This document shows, piece by piece, positions 28,143 to 37,594 of a stretch of DNA of 64,000 nt. Position 1 is the stretch's first letter, and each line of letters begins with the position of its first letter. The notes under the pieces were generated by a model, which was given only the letters and a program-made list of their open reading frames with translations, ran no database searches and was not told the DNA's origin. The translations under genes and the position numbers were made by a program. This DNA comes from Pelagihabitans sp963710535 (lineage in GTDB: Bacteria; Bacteroidota; Bacteroidia; Flavobacteriales; Flavobacteriaceae), in the NCBI GenBank assembly GCA_963710535.1, contig CAVQAW010000007.1, forward strand, positions 434,001 through 498,000, given 5' to 3'.

Positions 28143-29727
28143 ATGCAATTTGATAAGTTTACATTGTCCCTGCTTTTGGCAGGGACAGTCTTTTGGTCCT
28201 GTAACGAAAAGGCCGATGCACCACTGGAGGATAAGACAATAAGGCCCAATATCATCTATATCTTGGCCGATGACCTTAGGATATGCCGATATCGGGGCCT
28301 ACGGCCAGCAGAAAATAGAGACGCCGAATATCGATGCCCTGGCAAAAACGGGCATGCGATTTACCCAACATTACAGCAGTGCCCCCGTTTGTGCCCCGGC
28401 CCGGCACATGCTGTTGACGGGCCTTCATGCCGGACACGCCTTCATCCGAAGCAATTATGAATGGGGCGAACGCGGCGACGTTTGGAATTATCGTGCGATG
28501 GCCAAAGATTCGACCTTGGAGGGTCAAGGGCCCATGCCCGATAGCACCATAACCTTGGCACATCGCCTAAAGCAAGTGGGCTATGTCACTGGAATGGTCG
28601 GAAAATGGGGTTTGGGTGCCCCACATACGGCTTCGATTCCGAATGAAATGGGTTTTGATTTTTTCTATGGATACAACTGCCAGCGCCAGGCACATACCTA
28701 TTACCCCCTGCACCTCTACCAAAATAGGAACAGGGTACATTTACGAAATGATACGATCGCCCCGAATATTCCCTTTCCAGCGGGTGAAGATTCAAATGAC
28801 CCTGCCAACTATGCCGATTTTACCCTGACGGACTATGCGCCAGATCTCATGTTCAAGGCGTTGACCGATTTTGTGGACACGCATAAAAAAGAACCCTTCT
28901 TTATGTATTGGGCCAGCCCCATTCCGCATGTGGCACTGCAGGCGCCCAAACGATGGGTAGATCATTATATCGCAAAATTCGGGGAAGAAGAGCCCTACTT
29001 GGCGGGAAGCCCCGGGGGTTATTTTCCGCATAAAAACCCACATGCCGCCTATGCGGCCATGATTTCTTATTTGGATGAGAATATCGGCAAGTTGGTGCAG
29101 CAGTTGAAAGACGCCAATATTTACGAAAACACCTTGATTGTGTTTACTTCCGACAACGGCCCCAGCTATGCCGGGGGTGCCGATCCGGAATGGTTCGATA
29201 GTGCCCGCCCCTTTGATGGCAGGTACGGTAGGGCCAAAGGATTTTTATATGAAGGGGGCATTCGGGTGCCGATGATCGCTTCCTGGCCAGGTAAGATACC
29301 GGCCGGGAGCAGCTCCGATCTGATTTCCGCACAGTACGACATCCCTGCCACCTTGGCTGAACTTACGGGCTACCCTTTGCCTTCCGACAATGACGGTATC
29401 AGTATGTTGCCCACCTTATTGGGCAGCGGCAATCAAAAGACCCATGAATTCCTGTATTGGGAATTTCCCAGTTATGGCGGCCAAGTTGCGATGCGCATGG
29501 GCGATTGGAAACTTATTCGACGCAACCTTATGAATGATGAAGGTCCAACACTCGAACTTTATAACCTGAAAGAAGATCCCACCGAAACCCGGAATATTGC
29601 GGCAATGCACCCCGAAATACTGAAAAGGGCCGCTGAAATATTCTACAGGGAACGCGACCGACCTGAGATGGAGGCCTTCCAGATACCGCTCATCGACAAT
29701 GGACTCCTTACAGAAAAAATGGACTAA
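28143..29727 (+). pseudogene. Lipoprotein sulfatase (Cys type), split by one +1 frameshift
   Basis: Lipoprotein signal (LLLAGTVFWSC, Cys20), then PNIIYILADDL where the frame breaks. At 28275-28279 (ctta) one extra base moves the reading, and GYADIGAYGQQ continues in the +1 frame from 28270. The formylglycine motif is CAPARHMLLTG (C83 after repair), matching C-x-P-x-R. Metal-site elements follow: VGKWGLG, YWASPIPHVALQAP and FTSDNGPSYAGG. Repaired length is 527 residues, normal for an S1 sulfatase. It removes sulfate esters in the periplasm after conversion of C83. The neighbouring FGE (31 bases downstream) could perform that conversion, and galactokinase follows. Confidence 0.9.
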
Positions 29728-29757
29728 CTTTGAATCACGAATCGAATCGAACATAAC

Positions 29758-30915
29758 ATGCGTCTTTCCCATTACAACCTATTGCTATTTTTGAGCTGTA
29801 TTTTCCTTCAGGCGTGCAAGCAGGAAAAACCTGCACAATCAGAGGAAAATAAAGCTTCGGCCGACCATGCCAAAACGCCCGTTGACAGCCAAAGCATCAC
29901 CTTATTGTTCGAACAGCCCAAGGATGTTGAAACCCCCAAAGGCATGGTTTGGATACCTGGCGGGGCATTCGAACAAGGTGCTGTGCCACAGGATCAAATG
30001 GCGATGGCACATGAAAAACCAGCGCACATGGTTTTTGTGGATGGCTTATTTATGGATGCCACGGAAGTGACCAATGCCCAATTCAAAAAATTCGTAACGG
30101 CCACAGGATATAAAACCGTGGCAGAGCAGGAAATCGATTGGGAGGAATTAAAAAAACAGCTCCCCGCCGGCACCCCAAAACCCCATGACAGCATCATGCA
30201 ACCGGGATCCCTGACCTTTAAAAAAACAAAAGACCCGGTCACCAACCTTTACGATTTTTCCCAATGGTGGCGATGGACCATTGGAGCGGACTGGAAGCAT
30301 CCGAACGGTCCCGGAAGTGATATCGTGGGCAAAGACAACGAGCCGGTGGTGCATATCGCCTATGAAGATGCCCTGGCCTACTGCAATTGGGCAGGGAGAA
30401 GGTTGCCAACCGAGGCCGAGTGGGAACTGGCCGCCAGGGGTGAAGCTTCGACTTCGATTTATACCTGGGGCGACGATATCGATCTGTTGGCGGAAAGGGC
30501 CAATACCTGGAACGGTCAATTTCCGGTGAGCAATGCCATGACCGATGGTTATGAAAACAGGGCGCCGGTAAAGTCTTTCCCTCCAAATTCTTTGGGTCTA
30601 TTTGATATGGCCGGCAACGTATGGGAATGGACCAGTGATTGGTACAATTCCAATTATTATGGTAACATGGCCAAGAAAGAGGTGCCTGCCTACAATCCGA
30701 AGGGTCCGGAAGGGCCTTTGAATGAACGGGATCCGTATGCCAGGGAAAGGGTCATCAAGGGAGGTTCTTTCTTATGTAGCGCCTCCTATTGTGCCAGCTA
30801 TCGCATCTCGGCCAGAATGGCGACCAGTTTGGATTCTTCCCAGGAGCATCTCGGATTTCGGACCGTTGCCACGGTGGATATGGTACGGGCACAACAGGGC
30901 AGTACAAAAGAATGA
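29758..30915 (+). CDS. Lipoprotein formylglycine-generating enzyme (SUMF1 family)
   Basis: 385 residues. Lipoprotein signal FLSCIFLQAC (Cys20), a spacer, then the FGE-sulfatase domain from about 60: GMVWIPGGAF, DATEVTNAQFKKFV, RRLPTEAEWELAARG, NVWEWTSDWY, and GGSFLCSASYCASYRISAR near the end. C340 and C345 match the paired active-site cysteines of authentic FGE. Most exported SUMF1-fold paralogues lack them. The predicted role is conversion of the sulfatase cysteine to formylglycine outside the cytoplasm. It lies 31 bases after a Cys-type sulfatase and overlaps galactokinase through ATGA, so the three are very probably co-expressed. Confidence 0.88.
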   Translation: MRLSHYNLLLFLSCIFLQACKQEKPAQSEENKASADHAKTPVDSQSITLLFEQPKDVETPKGMVWIPGGAFEQGAVPQDQMAMAHEKPAHMVFVDGLFMDATEVTNAQFKKFVTATGYKTVAEQEIDWEELKKQLPAGTPKPHDSIMQPGSLTFKKTKDPVTNLYDFSQWWRWTIGADWKHPNGPGSDIVGKDNEPVVHIAYEDALAYCNWAGRRLPTEAEWELAARGEASTSIYTWGDDIDLLAERANTWNGQFPVSNAMTDGYENRAPVKSFPPNSLGLFDMAGNVWEWTSDWYNSNYYGNMAKKEVPAYNPKGPEGPLNERDPYARERVIKGGSFLCSASYCASYRISARMATSLDSSQEHLGFRTVATVDMVRAQQGSTKE

Positions 30916-32054
30916 AAGATTTTCCAGCACATTTCGCACCGAAACTTAGGGTGACTTCTCCAGGGCGGATCAATTTGATCGGGGAACATACCGATTACAA
31001 TATGGGCTATGTGTTGCCGGCCGCCATCGAGAAGAGGATCATCTTGGAATTCCAACGAAACGGTTCCCAAAAGCACTGCCGCATCTTTAGCAAGAATTTC
31101 AACGCACATTTTGAGTTTGACTTAACGGCCCTGGCACCGAGCAAAGTGGCTTGGGAGAATTATATATTGGGCGTAGTTGATGAAATCACAAAACGCAGTG
31201 AAGGTTTGGGCGGCTTCGACTGTGTTTTGGACAGCGATCTACCGGCAGGTTCGGGCCTCAGTTCCTCCGCCGCACTGGAGTGCGGACTGGCGTATGGCCT
31301 CAACCAGCTTTTCGAGTTAGGGCTCGAACCATTGGAACTGATCAAACTTTCGCAAAAGGCAGAACATACCTATGTGGGCACCCAATGCGGCATCATGGAT
31401 CAATTTGCCTCGGTGATGGGCAAGGCCGGACATGCGATCTTACTCGACTGCCGTTCCTTGGAATATAAATTGGTACCCATCAAGATAAATCCGTATAAAA
31501 TCATCTTGCTCAATACCAAGGTGGCACACAACTTGGCTACCAGTGAATATAATGTGCGCAAGCGGCAATGTGAGCAGGGGATAGCCGTACTTCAAGAACG
31601 ATACCCAACCGTAATATCCCTGCGGGAGGTCACTGACGCTATGTTGCGCTCCTGTAAGGAAAAAATGGACGAAATCGTTTTCAGACGTTGCGACTTCATC
31701 CTCAAAGAAAACAAAAGGGTTTTGCAGATGGCCAAAGCCTTAAGGCAAAATGACCTGCAACAAGTGGGAAAACTATTATATGAGGCCCATGAGGGCATCC
31801 GAAGAGATTACGAGGTAAGTTGTGTTGAATCCGATTTTTTGGTCGATTTCACCAAAGATTTAAAAGGCGTTTTGGGGGCCCGACAAACCGGTGGCGGATT
31901 TGGAGGCTGCACTTTGAATTTGGTCCATGGATCCTTCGTGGATGAATTTATAGCGAAGGCTACGAAATTTTATGAAGAGGCGTTCCAAATCGTTTTGGAA
32001 GCTTATGAAGTTCGGCCCAGTCAAGGTACTTACAGCATTGAATTGGAGGAATGA
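30912..32054 (+). CDS. galK: Galactokinase
   Basis: 380 residues; GHMP kinase that phosphorylates galactose in the Leloir pathway. The start ATG overlaps the FGE stop as ATGA (30912-30915); an earlier in-frame start lies inside the FGE gene and gives no family likeness. Motifs are PGRINLIGEHTDYNMGY (about 17-33), the ATP loop LPAGSGLSSSAALE (about 113-126) and TGGGFGGCTLNL (about 330-341). Coupling to a sulfatase and FGE suggests that galactose or its desulfated form is the product of the locus. Confidence 0.95.
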   Translation: MKDFPAHFAPKLRVTSPGRINLIGEHTDYNMGYVLPAAIEKRIILEFQRNGSQKHCRIFSKNFNAHFEFDLTALAPSKVAWENYILGVVDEITKRSEGLGGFDCVLDSDLPAGSGLSSSAALECGLAYGLNQLFELGLEPLELIKLSQKAEHTYVGTQCGIMDQFASVMGKAGHAILLDCRSLEYKLVPIKINPYKIILLNTKVAHNLATSEYNVRKRQCEQGIAVLQERYPTVISLREVTDAMLRSCKEKMDEIVFRRCDFILKENKRVLQMAKALRQNDLQQVGKLLYEAHEGIRRDYEVSCVESDFLVDFTKDLKGVLGARQTGGGFGGCTLNLVHGSFVDEFIAKATKFYEEAFQIVLEAYEVRPSQGTYSIELEE

Positions 32055-32090
32055 GAACACGAATTCCGAAAAGAAAGCTAAAAGGATGGG

Positions 32091-32792
32091 CTAATCGTGC
32101 ATCAGTGCCTTTTCCAAGTTGTCTTTATGGAGGCGGCTCATGGGAATCTGTTCCCCGCCGATTTCCACACCCGTACTATTGAACTTATCGATACGGGCCA
32201 CATTCACGGCATAAGATTTATGGATACGGATAAACTGATCCTCTGGCAGCTTCTTTAAAAACGACTTCATGGTAGAAAGCACCATGATTTTGTTGTTGTC
32301 GGTGATCAATTTGATATAATCGCCGAGTGCCTCTATCCATTTAATGTCGTTAATGAATACTTTTTTCTTTTGAAGGTTGCTGTTGACGAAAATAAACTCC
32401 TGTTCTTCGGCCCCTTCAGCAAGTTGGACATGATTGGTGACCGCCCTTTGAACGGCAACATTAAAGCGCTGTTGCCCTATGGGCTTCTGCAAATAATCGG
32501 TGACGTCGTAATCAAACGCCTTCAGGGCATATTCCGATTTACCTGAAATCAAAATGATTTGCGGCCGATTTTCAAAATTATCCAAAAAGTCGAAGCCGTT
32601 GATGATCGGCATTTCCACATCGAGTATGATCAAATCCACCTCCCGGTCGGCCAATCCCTTTTGGGCCGCCATCCCGCTGCCATAAACGCCGTCAAGGATG
32701 AGATTGGGATGTTTCTCGATTAACTTCGATACTACTTTTAACTGAAGTTCAGAATCGTCGACTAGCGCCGTTCTCAGTATTTTGTTTACCAT
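32091..32792 (-). CDS. LytTR-type response regulator
   Basis: 233 residues from the ATG at 32792. The receiver domain (1-120) has acidic pair DD at 12-13, phospho-acceptor D58 in LIILDVEMP, and a switch lysine in YLQKPIG. The LytTR DNA-binding domain (about 135-233) shows FIFVNSNLQKKKVFINDIKWIEALGDYIKL and IRIHKSYAVNVARID. No sensor kinase of the LytS type is adjacent. Longer in-frame starts run into the promoter and were rejected. Confidence 0.9.
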   Translation of the reverse strand: MVNKILRTALVDDSELQLKVVSKLIEKHPNLILDGVYGSGMAAQKGLADREVDLIILDVEMPIINGFDFLDNFENRPQIILISGKSEYALKAFDYDVTDYLQKPIGQQRFNVAVQRAVTNHVQLAEGAEEQEFIFVNSNLQKKKVFINDIKWIEALGDYIKLITDNNKIMVLSTMKSFLKKLPEDQFIRIHKSYAVNVARIDKFNSTGVEIGGEQIPMSRLHKDNLEKALMHD

Positions 32793-32813
32793 GGCTTTTC
32801 TTTTTCTGCATTG

Positions 32814-32821
32814 CAAAATTA
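32814..32821 (-). promoter_or_regulatory. Candidate -7 box of the LytTR regulator gene (TAATTTTG)
   Basis: Read on the minus strand, TAATTTTG fits TAnnTTTG exactly and ends 22 bases before the ATG at 32792. The remainder of the 341-base gap (32793-33133) holds the divergent trxB promoter and a small CTGAC/GTCAG hairpin near 32843-32856, and nothing else convincing. Confidence 0.5.
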
Positions 32822-33096
32822 CCCGCTTCTTCATTAAATGGAACTGACACAAGTCAGCTTTTTTAATTTTTGCCCTTGGGGCGGAAGCGGAAAAATTTCA
32901 ATTTCCAATCATGTACATGTCAAGTGGGGTAACAACAAAGATAACAATATATTTAGTGATGCGGTTCTTTGTAAGCAATTGAAGGAAATTACGGCTAAAC
33001 AGGGCAGATGTTGTCGAAAGTTCTTTTGGCCTTTCTTTTCAATGGAAAACCTGATAACTTTTGATAACTAAGGGGTAGGATTTTTATCAAAAAACT

Positions 33097-33104
33097 TACT
33101 TTTG
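33097..33104 (+). promoter_or_regulatory. Candidate trxB -7 box (TACTTTTG)
   Basis: TACTTTTG fits the TAnnTTTG consensus and lies 30 bases before the trxB ATG. No clear TTTG at -33 was found. Confidence 0.5.
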
Positions 33105-33133
33105 TCGAAATCGTTTAATCGAAGAGATTGATT

Positions 33134-34105
33134 ATGGCTGAGCAAATTGAAAGAGTTAAAACATTGATTATTGGATCTGGCCCGGCTGGTTATACGGCGG
33201 CCATTTATGCGGCAAGGGCCGATTTAAAACCTTTGGTATATACTGGGATGGAACCTGGAGGCCAACTGACCACGACCACGGAGGTTGACAACTTTCCCGG
33301 ATATCCGGATGGTGTGGATGGCCCTACCATGATGTTGCAGTTGCAACAACAGGCCGAACGTTTCGGGACCGAGGTTCGAATAGGGATGGTAACCGAAGTG
33401 ACATTGAGCGATGAAGTCGGAGGTATCCACAAGGTCACCGTAGATTATGAAAAACAACTTGAAGCGGAGACTATCATTATCGCAACGGGAGCCACGGCGA
33501 AATATTTGAACATTCCGAGTGAACAACGACTAAGGGGCGGTGGCGTTTCGGCTTGTGCCGTGTGTGACGGGTTTTTCTACAAAGGTCAGGATGTGGCCAT
33601 TGTGGGTGCCGGCGACACCGCTGCAGAGGAAGCCTCTTATTTGGCCAATATCTGCAAAAAAGTTACCATGTTGGTGCGCAAGGATGCGATGAGGGCTTCC
33701 AAAGCAATGCAACATCGAGTGAACAGTTTAAAGAATATCGAAATCAAATACAATACCGAAGTCGATGAGGTGCTGGGCGATCAAGTGGTGGAAGGACTTC
33801 GCATGGTAAACAACAAAACCGGTAAAAAAGAGGATATAGCGATTACGGGACTCTTCATCGCCATTGGACACAAACCGAATACCGACATATTCAAGGGGCA
33901 ATTGGATATGGACGAAACGGGTTATATCATCACCAAAGGCAAGAGCACCAAAACCAACAAACCGGGTGTGTTCGCCAGCGGTGACGCACAAGATAAGGAG
34001 TATCGGCAAGCGGTAACCGCTGCAGGTACGGGATGTATGGCCGCATTGGATGCGGAACGCTATCTGGCCACTGTGGAAACTCCCCAGGAAGTGGCGCAGC
34101 AATAA
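33134..34105 (+). CDS. trxB: Thioredoxin-disulfide reductase
   Basis: 323 residues from the ATG at 33134. FAD-binding IIGSGPAGYTAAIYAARA at the start, redox-active CAVC (C141, C144), NADPH-binding VAIVGAGDTAAEEA, and the C-terminal FAD motif GVFASGDAQD. It keeps thioredoxin reduced using NADPH in the cytoplasm. Own promoter; convergent with the following lipocalin-like gene, with three bases between stops. Confidence 0.96.
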   Translation: MAEQIERVKTLIIGSGPAGYTAAIYAARADLKPLVYTGMEPGGQLTTTTEVDNFPGYPDGVDGPTMMLQLQQQAERFGTEVRIGMVTEVTLSDEVGGIHKVTVDYEKQLEAETIIIATGATAKYLNIPSEQRLRGGGVSACAVCDGFFYKGQDVAIVGAGDTAAEEASYLANICKKVTMLVRKDAMRASKAMQHRVNSLKNIEIKYNTEVDEVLGDQVVEGLRMVNNKTGKKEDIAITGLFIAIGHKPNTDIFKGQLDMDETGYIITKGKSTKTNKPGVFASGDAQDKEYRQAVTAAGTGCMAALDAERYLATVETPQEVAQQ

Positions 34106-34108
34106 GCC

Positions 34109-34555
34109 CTAATCTATACGTCGGTAATTTTCGGAAAAGGTGCGGTTTCCTTCTTCATCCACGGTGATTTGGCTATAACTGTCTTTATAGAGCACCAGTT
34201 CGAAAACGAAGGTCTGTATGGTGTCAATAGCTTGCATCATGGGTTTTGAACCGTATTCCAACCGTTCTTCCAAGCGATTATCGGTATTGGAATAGGTGCC
34301 ATATCCGAACCAATCCATCGGGTCGTCCGGAGCATACCTTGTCCACATTACCTTTCCTTTGCTGTATATTTTAACCTGTCGGTATCCATTTAAATTGGGG
34401 ATGGTATCTGACACGTTTTGACCATCATAATTATAGCGATTGATAAGTTCCCAACTGCCCTCCAAGGTGAGTGGGGTTTGTTGTGTTGGTTTTGTTAATT
34501 CGGTGGCTGAAACCAGAATCAATAGGAGGAAAACCAATCCAAAAATTTTTTTCAT
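34109..34555 (-). CDS. Secreted protein of unknown function
   Basis: 148 residues from the ATG at 34555. A signal peptide (KKIFGLVFLLLILVSA) is followed by a small, mainly beta domain starting LEGSWELINRYNYDGQ and containing GYRQVKIYSKGKVMWTRYA. The GSWEL opening and size recall lipocalin-like single-domain proteins (DUF4488-like), but the match is only by eye. Convergent with trxB. Confidence 0.55.
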   Translation of the reverse strand: MKKIFGLVFLLLILVSATELTKPTQQTPLTLEGSWELINRYNYDGQNVSDTIPNLNGYRQVKIYSKGKVMWTRYAPDDPMDWFGYGTYSNTDNRLEERLEYGSKPMMQAIDTIQTFVFELVLYKDSYSQITVDEEGNRTFSENYRRID

Positions 34556-34679
34556 AATCATGTTCTTTTAAGTTATTGGCTAAAGGAATACCTAAAAGGT
34601 ACAATTAATATTTTTTATTTGAACAAAAAGGGCTTGGAAATTTTAAGGATCTACCGCTTGCGGTACCCTTTCACTGATT

Positions 34680-35729
34680 TCAATGGAAATAGGCGTTGAC
34701 CGTTGTGGCCAGTTTTAAGAGGTCTTTCTGTAGGTGCGACGCGCTCAACACGATACGGCTCATCATGGATGCAGATTCACTGGGATATGGAAAGTTGGTG
34801 GTGATGAACCCATGTTGGTAAAGGTAATCGCTCAAGCGTTGATCGGTATATCCAAAAGTGGGATGGTCGGGCAGGTATTTGAAATGCCCCAAATTTTGTA
34901 GTGACTTTTTGAAAAATCCGATATGTTGTCGCAAAAGGGCCCTTTGCCCATGGAAAATACTTTCCCCCTGAACCAATGAGGCCATTACGGCAGGGGCTGC
35001 CGGACTTGCCCCTCCGAAAAAATCGGTGGCGGTCAATTGATCGATCCTTTTTTGACCTCCAAAGATCGCCCCGGCCTGTAGTCCAAACCCCTTGCCCAGG
35101 GAACAGCACACCAGCAGCTCTTTAGGCTTCAGCATTTTGATGCTTTGGTAAACGCCGCAACCACGATCCCCCACGATTCCGATGCCATGGGAATCGTCGA
35201 CCACCAAGATGACCGCTTCCAAGGGCAAGGTTTTCAATCCTTCAAAATCGGGATAATTTCCCCCGAAAAAATCAATACTGTCCATGAACACCACAGGAAC
35301 ACTTTTGTTGTGGCCGTTCAAATGCTCCCTTATCGCGATATCCATGGCGGTGAAGGTAGCATAAGGCTTGGTTTTCGAAACATAAAGGGCCGAATGACTG
35401 TTCGGGGCATAGAAACGTTTGTGCTGCGGATGATCGAAATGTTGCGCGACGAGTTGGCCTGCCAAGAATCCCGAGGATAGGGTGGTGCAGGCCTCGGCCC
35501 CTACCCAATGGGCCAAACTTTCTTCCGCTTGGTCATAGATCGAGATCCTCACGTTCGATTTTCGGGAAGCCCCGTAGCCCGTGCCATAGGTGCCGATGTT
35601 GTTGATGAACAGTTGTTGGAAGTCTTTGTGGGTCTGCATTCCCAAATAGGCCGTACCCCCGAAATAAAGGTAGGGTCTGCCGTCAATATGTATTTCCCTT
35701 CCCGGAAACGAATCGATGTAATCAATCAT
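34680..35729 (-). CDS. AONS-like PLP-dependent acyltransferase/aminotransferase (fold type I)
   Basis: 349 residues. Alpha-oxoamine synthase pattern: GTAYLGMQTHKDFQQ, YGTGYGASRKSNV, LSSGFLAGQLV, cofactor aspartate and histidine in VDDSHGIGIVG, and the Schiff-base lysine in SLGKGFGLQAGAIFGG. It is shorter than typical KBL or BioF (about 390-400). Family members condense an acyl-CoA with an amino acid. The start overlaps the stop of the dipeptide epimerase as ATGA, so the two are translationally coupled and probably act on related amino-acid substrates, perhaps in peptidoglycan peptide reuse (inference). Confidence 0.82.
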   Translation of the reverse strand: MIDYIDSFPGREIHIDGRPYLYFGGTAYLGMQTHKDFQQLFINNIGTYGTGYGASRKSNVRISIYDQAEESLAHWVGAEACTTLSSGFLAGQLVAQHFDHPQHKRFYAPNSHSALYVSKTKPYATFTAMDIAIREHLNGHNKSVPVVFMDSIDFFGGNYPDFEGLKTLPLEAVILVVDDSHGIGIVGDRGCGVYQSIKMLKPKELLVCCSLGKGFGLQAGAIFGGQKRIDQLTATDFFGGASPAAPAVMASLVQGESIFHGQRALLRQHIGFFKKSLQNLGHFKYLPDHPTFGYTDQRLSDYLYQHGFITTNFPYPSESASMMSRIVLSASHLQKDLLKLATTVNAYFH

Positions 35730-36739
35730 TTGAGCATGCTTATGCCGCTGCCCCCGAAGGTAGGGAATCGCAATTGCCCACCGGGCAATATTTTAACGCC
35801 TTCGGCTATATCCTCCTTGAGGAGCAACGCACCATCCATATCCACATAGTCGAGCTGGGGCAACAATTGCGCGATTGCCGAAATGCCCACCGTGGATTCG
35901 GTCATGCAACCCACCATCACTTTGAGGCCCAACTGCTTGGCTTCCTTGATCATGCGCAGGGCGGGGGTGAGGCCACCGCATTTGGTCAATTTGATATTGA
36001 TGCCGTTGAAATGGAGCGCACATTTGATAACATCCGCTTCCACGATGCAGCTTTCATCGGCGATTACGGGCAGGACACTATGGTGTGCGACCCTTTCCAT
36101 GCCAGGCCAGTCGTTCGCTTTTAAAGGTTGTTCCAGAAATTCGACCCCCAAAGCCTTGAGCTGGGGGGCATTTGAAATGGTCTCCTTGGCCGACCATGCG
36201 CAATTGGCATCGATCCTGAAAATGGCATCGGTATGTTGTCGTAGTTCCTTGATCAGATTGATATCGTCTTTGGTGCCCAGTTTAATCTTGTAAATGGGCC
36301 AGGGCATTTCTTTTATTTTGGCGACCATTTTATCAAGCGTGTCAATGCCAATGGTATAATTGGTGATCGGGTACTTATCCATTCGGGTACCCCATATTTC
36401 ATAAAGTGGTTTTCCCAAGCGTTTTCCATAAAGATCGTGGGCAGCAAGGTCTAGTGCACAGCGCGCAAAATTGCTCAGTCCCTTTGACACGAGGAAGGCA
36501 TGGAAGTCTTCCGGGGTGCTGAAGGGATACGATTCCAAGGCGCCTCGAACCGCTTCAATTTCGGCCATCATACTTTCAATGGTGATGCGGTAATAAGGAT
36601 TGGAGGTCGATTCGCCATATCCGGTATGCCCATCCAAGGAAATAGATACGATCAAAGTATCCTGAACGTCATGGGATTCCCTTGAAATACTGAAGGTATG
36701 CTTCAACGGAAGCACATATTTTTTAAGGACCAATTTCAT
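35726..36739 (-). CDS. Dipeptide epimerase (enolase superfamily, L-Ala-D/L-Glu type)
   Basis: 337 residues. Enolase-superfamily capping domain, then a barrel with the K151-x-K153 pair (YKIKLG), metal ligands D177 (RIDANCAW), E203 (FLEQPL) and D228 (IADES), and the lysine motif NIKLTKCGG (K250/K253). A DMDG motif near the C-terminus is typical of Ala-Glu dipeptide epimerases. It interconverts L-Ala-D-Glu and L-Ala-L-Glu so that murein peptides can be used as nutrients. First gene of a coupled pair with the AONS-like enzyme. Confidence 0.9.
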   Translation of the reverse strand: MKLVLKKYVLPLKHTFSISRESHDVQDTLIVSISLDGHTGYGESTSNPYYRITIESMMAEIEAVRGALESYPFSTPEDFHAFLVSKGLSNFARCALDLAAHDLYGKRLGKPLYEIWGTRMDKYPITNYTIGIDTLDKMVAKIKEMPWPIYKIKLGTKDDINLIKELRQHTDAIFRIDANCAWSAKETISNAPQLKALGVEFLEQPLKANDWPGMERVAHHSVLPVIADESCIVEADVIKCALHFNGINIKLTKCGGLTPALRMIKEAKQLGLKVMVGCMTESTVGISAIAQLLPQLDYVDMDGALLLKEDIAEGVKILPGGQLRFPTFGGSGISMLK

Positions 36740-36787
36740 GGATGAAATATTTCCACTAATATAAACAAACCTTGTGCATCACAAAAC

Positions 36788-36827
36788 AAAAACCCTGTCG
36801 ACCCTTGGGTTAGGGTCAACAGGGTTT
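36788..36827 (-). terminator. Terminator of the envelope operon ending with the GIN-domain gene
   Basis: 15-base stem, AAACCCTGTCGACCC against GGGTCAACAGGGTTT with one mismatch, loop of 8, followed on the minus strand by TTTTGTTTTG. It is 24 bases beyond the GIN-domain stop and ahead of the epimerase gene, separating the two units. Confidence 0.85.
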
Positions 36828-36850
36828 GATCCGGGTAATTTCGATCTTTT

Positions 36851-37594
36851 TCAGTTCCTTTGGGTAACACTTCCCGAAAAGCTTTTTTTGGTACTTACTT
36901 TGGGTTGCCCGCTATAGGAGATATTCCCTCCGCTGCTCGCCTCCGCCACCAGCGTTTCGGAGACGTTTATTTTTACATTGCCCCCGCTGCTCGCTTCCGC
37001 GCGGCAGTCTTTGGCCTGCAGATCGTCGGCATTGATGTTGCCACCGCTGCTCACTTCGACCTGGGCGATATCGGTATCCCCTGAAATATCAAGATTGGCC
37101 CCACTGCTGGCTTCAATGTAGAGGTCGTCGGCATCGATTTCGATGTTCAAAATGGCACCGCTACTGCCATCGATCTCCATCCTTTCGCTTTGGATCCTGT
37201 TCCTGGTATTGAGATGGGCGCCACTGGAGCCTCTCAGGGCTTCTATATTGGGCAGGGAAACGTATACATTCTTGGTGGCCCTACCAATATTTTGGATGGC
37301 ATGTACCTTTAATCGACCGTTCTTGACATCGGTTCCGATCAAATCGATGATGTTTTCATCGGCCTCAACGCTGATTTCAAAGTCGTCTGCTTGGGTCACA
37401 TAAACGGTCAAACCTTCAGATGCGGAAATTTCGGTAAAGTCCTGATTTACGTTCCGGATTTCGTTGGTGACGATTCCGTTGCCCTTTTTTCCCGAGCCGA
37501 AACCATCCATGTCGCCGATTTGGATGTCAAAGCCGCAGGAGGCCAAAAGGAGACTGAGTAGTAATGCGATGGTAATTTTCACTAGTGCTGTCAT
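36851..37594 (-). CDS. Head-GIN-domain (DUF2807) lipoprotein
   Basis: 247 residues. Lipoprotein signal LLLSLLLASC (Cys20), then a DUF2807 domain: NEIRNVNQDFTEISASEGLTVYV followed by parallel-beta repeats of about 20 residues, each with an S-S-G-[AG] turn (SSGAHL, SSGAIL, SSGANL, SSGGNI, SSGGNV, SSGGNI). This is a right-handed beta-solenoid-like repeat. Function unknown; such proteins regularly accompany PspC and PadR in flavobacteria, suggesting an envelope-stress role. Last gene of the operon. Confidence 0.9.
   Translation of the reverse strand: MTALVKITIALLLSLLLASCGFDIQIGDMDGFGSGKKGNGIVTNEIRNVNQDFTEISASEGLTVYVTQADDFEISVEADENIIDLIGTDVKNGRLKVHAIQNIGRATKNVYVSLPNIEALRGSSGAHLNTRNRIQSERMEIDGSSGAILNIEIDADDLYIEASSGANLDISGDTDIAQVEVSSGGNINADDLQAKDCRAEASSGGNVKINVSETLVAEASSGGNISYSGQPKVSTKKSFSGSVTQRN

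Noticed and set aside
32838..33071. 77-residue plus-strand frame between the LytTR and trxB genes
   Set aside because: AT-rich intergenic composition, no motif, and it covers both divergent promoters.
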